Shown in pieces: positions 61,176 to 64,000 of a stretch of DNA of 64,000 bases. Source of the DNA: Fusibacter sp. A1 (GTDB lineage Bacteria; Bacillota; Clostridia; Peptostreptococcales; Acidaminobacteraceae). The stretch's first letter is position 1, and each line of letters begins with the position of its first letter. A model generated the notes under the pieces. It made no database searches. It worked only from the letters and a program-made list of their open reading frames with translations, and was not told the DNA's origin. A program made the position numbers and the translations under genes. The stretch is taken from NCBI RefSeq assembly GCF_004125825.1, contig NZ_QQWI01000008.1, positions 62,001 through 126,000 on the forward strand, in the 5' to 3' direction.

Positions 61176-61955
61176 TTAAACATACACAGCTTCTTTACTT
61201 TCCTCAGGGCTCATGTTCAGCTCGATCGCATTTGTCAAATGCTTTTCGATGGCGATTTCTCGTAGTTTCAGATACAACTGTGCTTTTGTCGCGTCGATAT
61301 AAGGATTGACAAAAGCAATTCCTATTCCAAAAAATAAACCTCCAAGTATCAACCATCCTAAAAATGATAATTCAAGCACCCATATGTCCACTTTATGCCC
61401 GTCCGTCATCCAGTCACTTAACTCTAAAGCTCTTTGCGTACTCATCTTCGGATTGTCACTTAGTATATATGGTACCATGCAATAGACATACCTCTTGATA
61501 ATACCCGGTATGACCAACATTAAATAGAATAAAAACACCTTAATCGACTTGAACATCATCGTTTTTGAAATATTCAGGTAGTGTTTCCCATGAAAAGAAA
61601 ACTTCAACGCCTGAAGGTCGACATCTTCTACTTGACCTCGTTTAAAATAATTGCATATCCCAACATAGATTGGATTCAATAAGGCAAAGGAAATGAACAA
61701 CAGACTGAATAAGTGGATAAGAAAGTAGGCATTGTTTGTAAACTCGATACTTCCGATAAAAGGAAGCCAAGAATTATACTTCAACACGACTCCATCAATC
61801 ATGGCAACTTCATCAGTCGCGGAAGCACCATAACGGATGGGGTTATCCTCACCAAACCCGCATATGGCCGCCAACAGACTCACCATAAAGGCCTGTCCAT
61901 AAAAATTAGATAAAAATCCCCTTGCCTTCAACTTCAATTCCTTACGATCCCACAT
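61176..61955 (-). CDS. DUF975 family membrane protein
   Basis: 259 residues and about five membrane helices. MWDRKELKLKARGFL, YCMVPYILSDNPKMSTQRAL and SDWMTDGHKVDIWVLELSF match DUF975, a Firmicute membrane family of unknown function. GGGGAC precedes the ATG. Confidence 0.82.
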   Translation of the reverse strand: MWDRKELKLKARGFLSNFYGQAFMVSLLAAICGFGEDNPIRYGASATDEVAMIDGVVLKYNSWLPFIGSIEFTNNAYFLIHLFSLLFISFALLNPIYVGICNYFKRGQVEDVDLQALKFSFHGKHYLNISKTMMFKSIKVFLFYLMLVIPGIIKRYVYCMVPYILSDNPKMSTQRALELSDWMTDGHKVDIWVLELSFLGWLILGGLFFGIGIAFVNPYIDATKAQLYLKLREIAIEKHLTNAIELNMSPEESKEAVYV

Positions 61956-62123
61956 AATGTCCCCTATCTGTCCAGTATTAGCAACTCCATGTACTCAGTA
62001 TAGGGCAACCTACTGCAAATACAAAGCGGTTGGAAACAAATTTAAGGTTAACCTAGATTCTACGTGTGAGACATCGAAATAACTCTTAAAGCAAGCTGTA
62101 ATAATGATTAAGCCAAAACCGAT

Positions 62124-62144
62124 CTTTCACCCATTGGGTGAAAG
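62124..62144. repeat. Perfect inverted repeat upstream of the transposase
   Basis: CTTTCACCCA-T-TGGGTGAAAG. It may be part of the left end of the insertion sequence or an independent hairpin that protects the transposase gene from read-through. Confidence 0.45.
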
Positions 62145-62237
62145 AAAACAATAGCAGAAAGATACTATTTTATATGTTTTTTGCCTTGCTCATTGGGTAA
62201 AAACATAGCAATAGAAACTCTGCGAAGGAGATGGCCT

Positions 62238-63499
62238 ATGATTAATAAAATTGATTTTAATGCTAAGAATCTAACCTCAAATGCAGGACTTTTCCTTCTG
62301 CTAGAGAATGTAAAAAACAATGCCATTTTTGAGATGATAGAAAATAATCTCATCTTTGAGAGTGACTCTGTAAACAAAATCAAAATGAATCATATTAAGA
62401 CCATGCTCTGCGGACATTTCATAGGTATAGATAAGCTAGAACGTTTGAAGCTCTTAAAAAACGATCCACTCGTTCGTGAATTCGATATTTCTGTAAAAGA
62501 ACCTGAAACAGTATCAAGGTTCTTGGGGAAATTCAACTTTAAGACAACACAAATGTTCAGAGAAATCAACTTCAAAGTATTCAAAAAACTACTGTCGAAA
62601 AGCAAACTGACATCCATCACTATTGATATTGATAGCAGTGTTATAAACGTAGAAGGCCATCAAGAAGGCGCTACCAAAGGATACAATCCTAAAAAGCTAG
62701 GCAACAGGTGCTACAATATCCAGTTTGCATTTTGCGACGAATTGAAAGCATTCGTCACTGGGTTTTTTAGAAGTGGCAATACTTACACTGCAAATGGTGC
62801 TGCTGAACTGATTAAAGAAATCGTAGCTACCCTAAAAAAAGACGACTTAGAAATTTTATTTCGGATGGATAGTGGTTACTTTGATGAAGAAATCATTGAA
62901 ACAATCGAGTCTCTTGGATGCAAATACTTAATCAAAGCAAAAGCTTACTCAACGCTTGCATCACAGGTAGCAGATTCATCCATTCTATTCGTTAAGGGTG
63001 CGGAAGGTAGAGAAACTACAGAATTGTTTACAAAGTTAGATAAGTGGGAGAAAAAAAGAAGATTTGTGGTGTCTCGCGTACTAAAACCAGAAAAAGAAAG
63101 AGCGCAATTATCACTTTTAGAAGGCTCTGAGTACGACTATTTTTTCTTTGTGACCAATACAAAACTACTGTCAGAAGCCGTGGTTATCTCCTATGAAAAG
63201 CGTGGCAATGCTGAAAATTACATCAAAGAAGCAAAATATGACATGGCAGTAGGCCACCTTCTGCTAAAATCATTTTGGGCAAATGAAGCAGTATTTCAAA
63301 TGATGATGTTATCGTACAATCTGTTTCTGCTATTTAAGTTTGATTACCTTGACGTCTCTGATACAGACAGCAAATAAAAACATTTCGCTTGAAATATGTG
63401 TTTCTTGCTGCGAAGATTATCAAAACGGCTAGGTCTGTCATTATGAAATTGTCTGAAAAATACCCTTATCGGGGAGTGTATGAAAAATGCCTATGTTGA
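62238..63499 (+). mobile_element. IS1380-family transposase, frameshifted near its C-terminus
   Basis: ATG 62238 follows GGAG. The frame runs to a stop at 63375-63377 (379 residues) with the DDE residues of IS1380 enzymes: SITIDIDSSV, FRMDSGYFDEE and KRGNAENYIKEAKYD. The expected C-terminus continues in the -1 frame from about 63365 (QQIKTFRLKYVFLAAKIIKT, SEKYPYRGVYEKCLC) to TGA 63497-63499. So the gene is frameshifted, or uses a late programmed shift. I could not identify convincing terminal inverted repeats. Confidence 0.8.
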
Positions 63500-63625
63500 G
63501 TTTTGAAAAGAATGACCTGAATATTTCTGCTCTAATGTCGCTTCAATACGAGGCTTATTAAGCACTTTCAAAATTAAGAGCTATTAGAATATTTAAAATG
63601 TTGTTGTTGAAAGGAGGTGTAAAAA

Positions 63626-63664
63626 ATGTTAAAATGTAGAAGTTGCCGCTTCAATTCCTCGTAA
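63626..63664 (+). CDS. 12-codon cysteine-containing mini-ORF
   Basis: ATG 63626 lies seven bases after AAAGGAGGTG, one of the strongest Shine-Dalgarno sites in the window. The peptide would be MLKCRSCRFNSS. It lies 120 bp before an efflux adaptor gene with an equally strong site. It could be a small peptide substrate, a leader peptide, or chance. No longer frame exists here. Confidence 0.35.
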   Translation: MLKCRSCRFNSS

Positions 63665-63784
63665 AACACATGAGAATAGTGAATTTAATTGCAATTTGAA
63701 AATTGACGTGGAATTTAGGTTTAATTTAAATGCAGTTAATTGGGTAACTCTATACTAAAGATATCAATCAAAGGAGGTAGTAAA

Positions 63785-64000
63785 ATGAGAAAAAAAATAA
63801 CCATTCTCATTATTTTCGTCGTAATTATTACTAGTTCATTTCTCTACATCAATAATGAAAAAATCAAAAAAGAAGAAGCACTTAAAGCCAATGAGCAAAC
63901 AACACAAATCTTTGTTCTTAAAAAAATGCCACTTAGCCAAACCCTCTACTCCGATGGAACTATACAATCAAGTAACTCTATCAGTGTATATTCGGATATA
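63785..64000 (+). CDS. HlyD/RND-type efflux periplasmic adaptor, N-terminal part
   Basis: The first 72 residues, cut by the window end. A membrane anchor (KKITILIIFVVIITSSFLYI) is followed by a charged segment and LKKMPLSQTLYSDGTIQSSN, the start of the membrane-proximal beta domain of membrane-fusion proteins ('G.i.s...v.V'). Such adaptors join ABC (MacB-like) or RND pumps, presumably encoded next. AAAGGAGG precedes the ATG. Confidence 0.75.
   Translation, partial: MRKKITILIIFVVIITSSFLYINNEKIKKEEALKANEQTTQIFVLKKMPLSQTLYSDGTIQSSNSISVYSDI

Noticed and set aside
62110-62230. Terminal inverted repeat of the IS1380 element
   Set aside because: The perfect hairpin at 62124-62144 has no counterpart downstream of 63499, so element ends could not be fixed.

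Overview
The window looks like a chromosomal segment of an anaerobic, low-to-mid GC Gram-positive bacterium of the class Clostridia. The signs are strong AGGAGG-type ribosome binding sites, intrinsic terminators after most genes, a tungstate-type ABC importer with a molybdenum hydroxylase, a bifunctional class A PBP, and many c-di-GMP proteins. A Fusibacter/Acidaminobacter-like organism is a guess, not something the sequence proves. There is no rRNA and no CRISPR. Two normal tRNA genes (Pro-GGG, Arg-CCU) and one oddly built tRNA-Leu (CAG) are present.

Layout. 0-6 kb: end of a methyltransferase; a TetR regulator and a nitroreductase that share an 18-bp operator; then a patch of small accessory genes (P-loop kinase-like, arylamine N-acetyltransferase, HIT, DUF2200). 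In this patch two neighbouring genes (GNAT, SRPBCC) are broken by internal deletions. 6-23 kb: a minus-strand block of 17 genes. The promoter-proximal part makes molybdenum cofactor, imports oxyanion and matures the enzyme (mogA, tupABC, moeA, moaA, MOSC, XdhC/CoxI). After an internal terminator and a second promoter come a three-subunit molybdenum hydroxylase and a hydrolytic set: DUF2877-FdrA-DUF1116 (the AllHFG/oxamate carbamoyltransferase type), a cyclase-family amidohydrolase, a nitrilase-family amidase and a CaiB CoA-transferase. Together they look like a catabolic route for an N-containing (hetero)cycle or ureide. 23-50 kb: ordinary chromosome with many signalling genes: a Cache-GGDEF cyclase, two HD-GYP proteins, PBP1A, MsrA, a GltD-like oxidoreductase, an aminotransferase, a three-gene ABC-2 exporter, small membrane proteins, and an AraC-type protein whose C-terminal part resembles flagellar FliG and MotA cytoplasmic regions.

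50-61 kb: an AT-rich accessory region that begins at the odd tRNA-Leu and a decayed serine recombinase. Its core is a minus-strand set GAF-HD-GYP / metallo-beta-lactamase-fold protein / 1264-residue dual-cyclase-ATPase-TPR protein, followed on the plus strand by two coupled cyclic-nucleotide-binding-domain proteins, one carrying DUF2225. The large protein has the domain order and the split active-site residues of eukaryotic soluble adenylyl cyclase (ADCY10). The block therefore reads as a self-contained cyclic-nucleotide circuit: synthesis, possible hydrolysis, reception. I rate it the most interesting system in the window. IS3 debris and a diverged direct repeat lie around it.

61-64 kb: a DUF975 membrane protein, an IS1380-type transposase with a C-terminal frameshift, a 12-codon cysteine-containing mini-ORF with a very strong Shine-Dalgarno, and the start of an HlyD/RND-type efflux adaptor cut by the window end.
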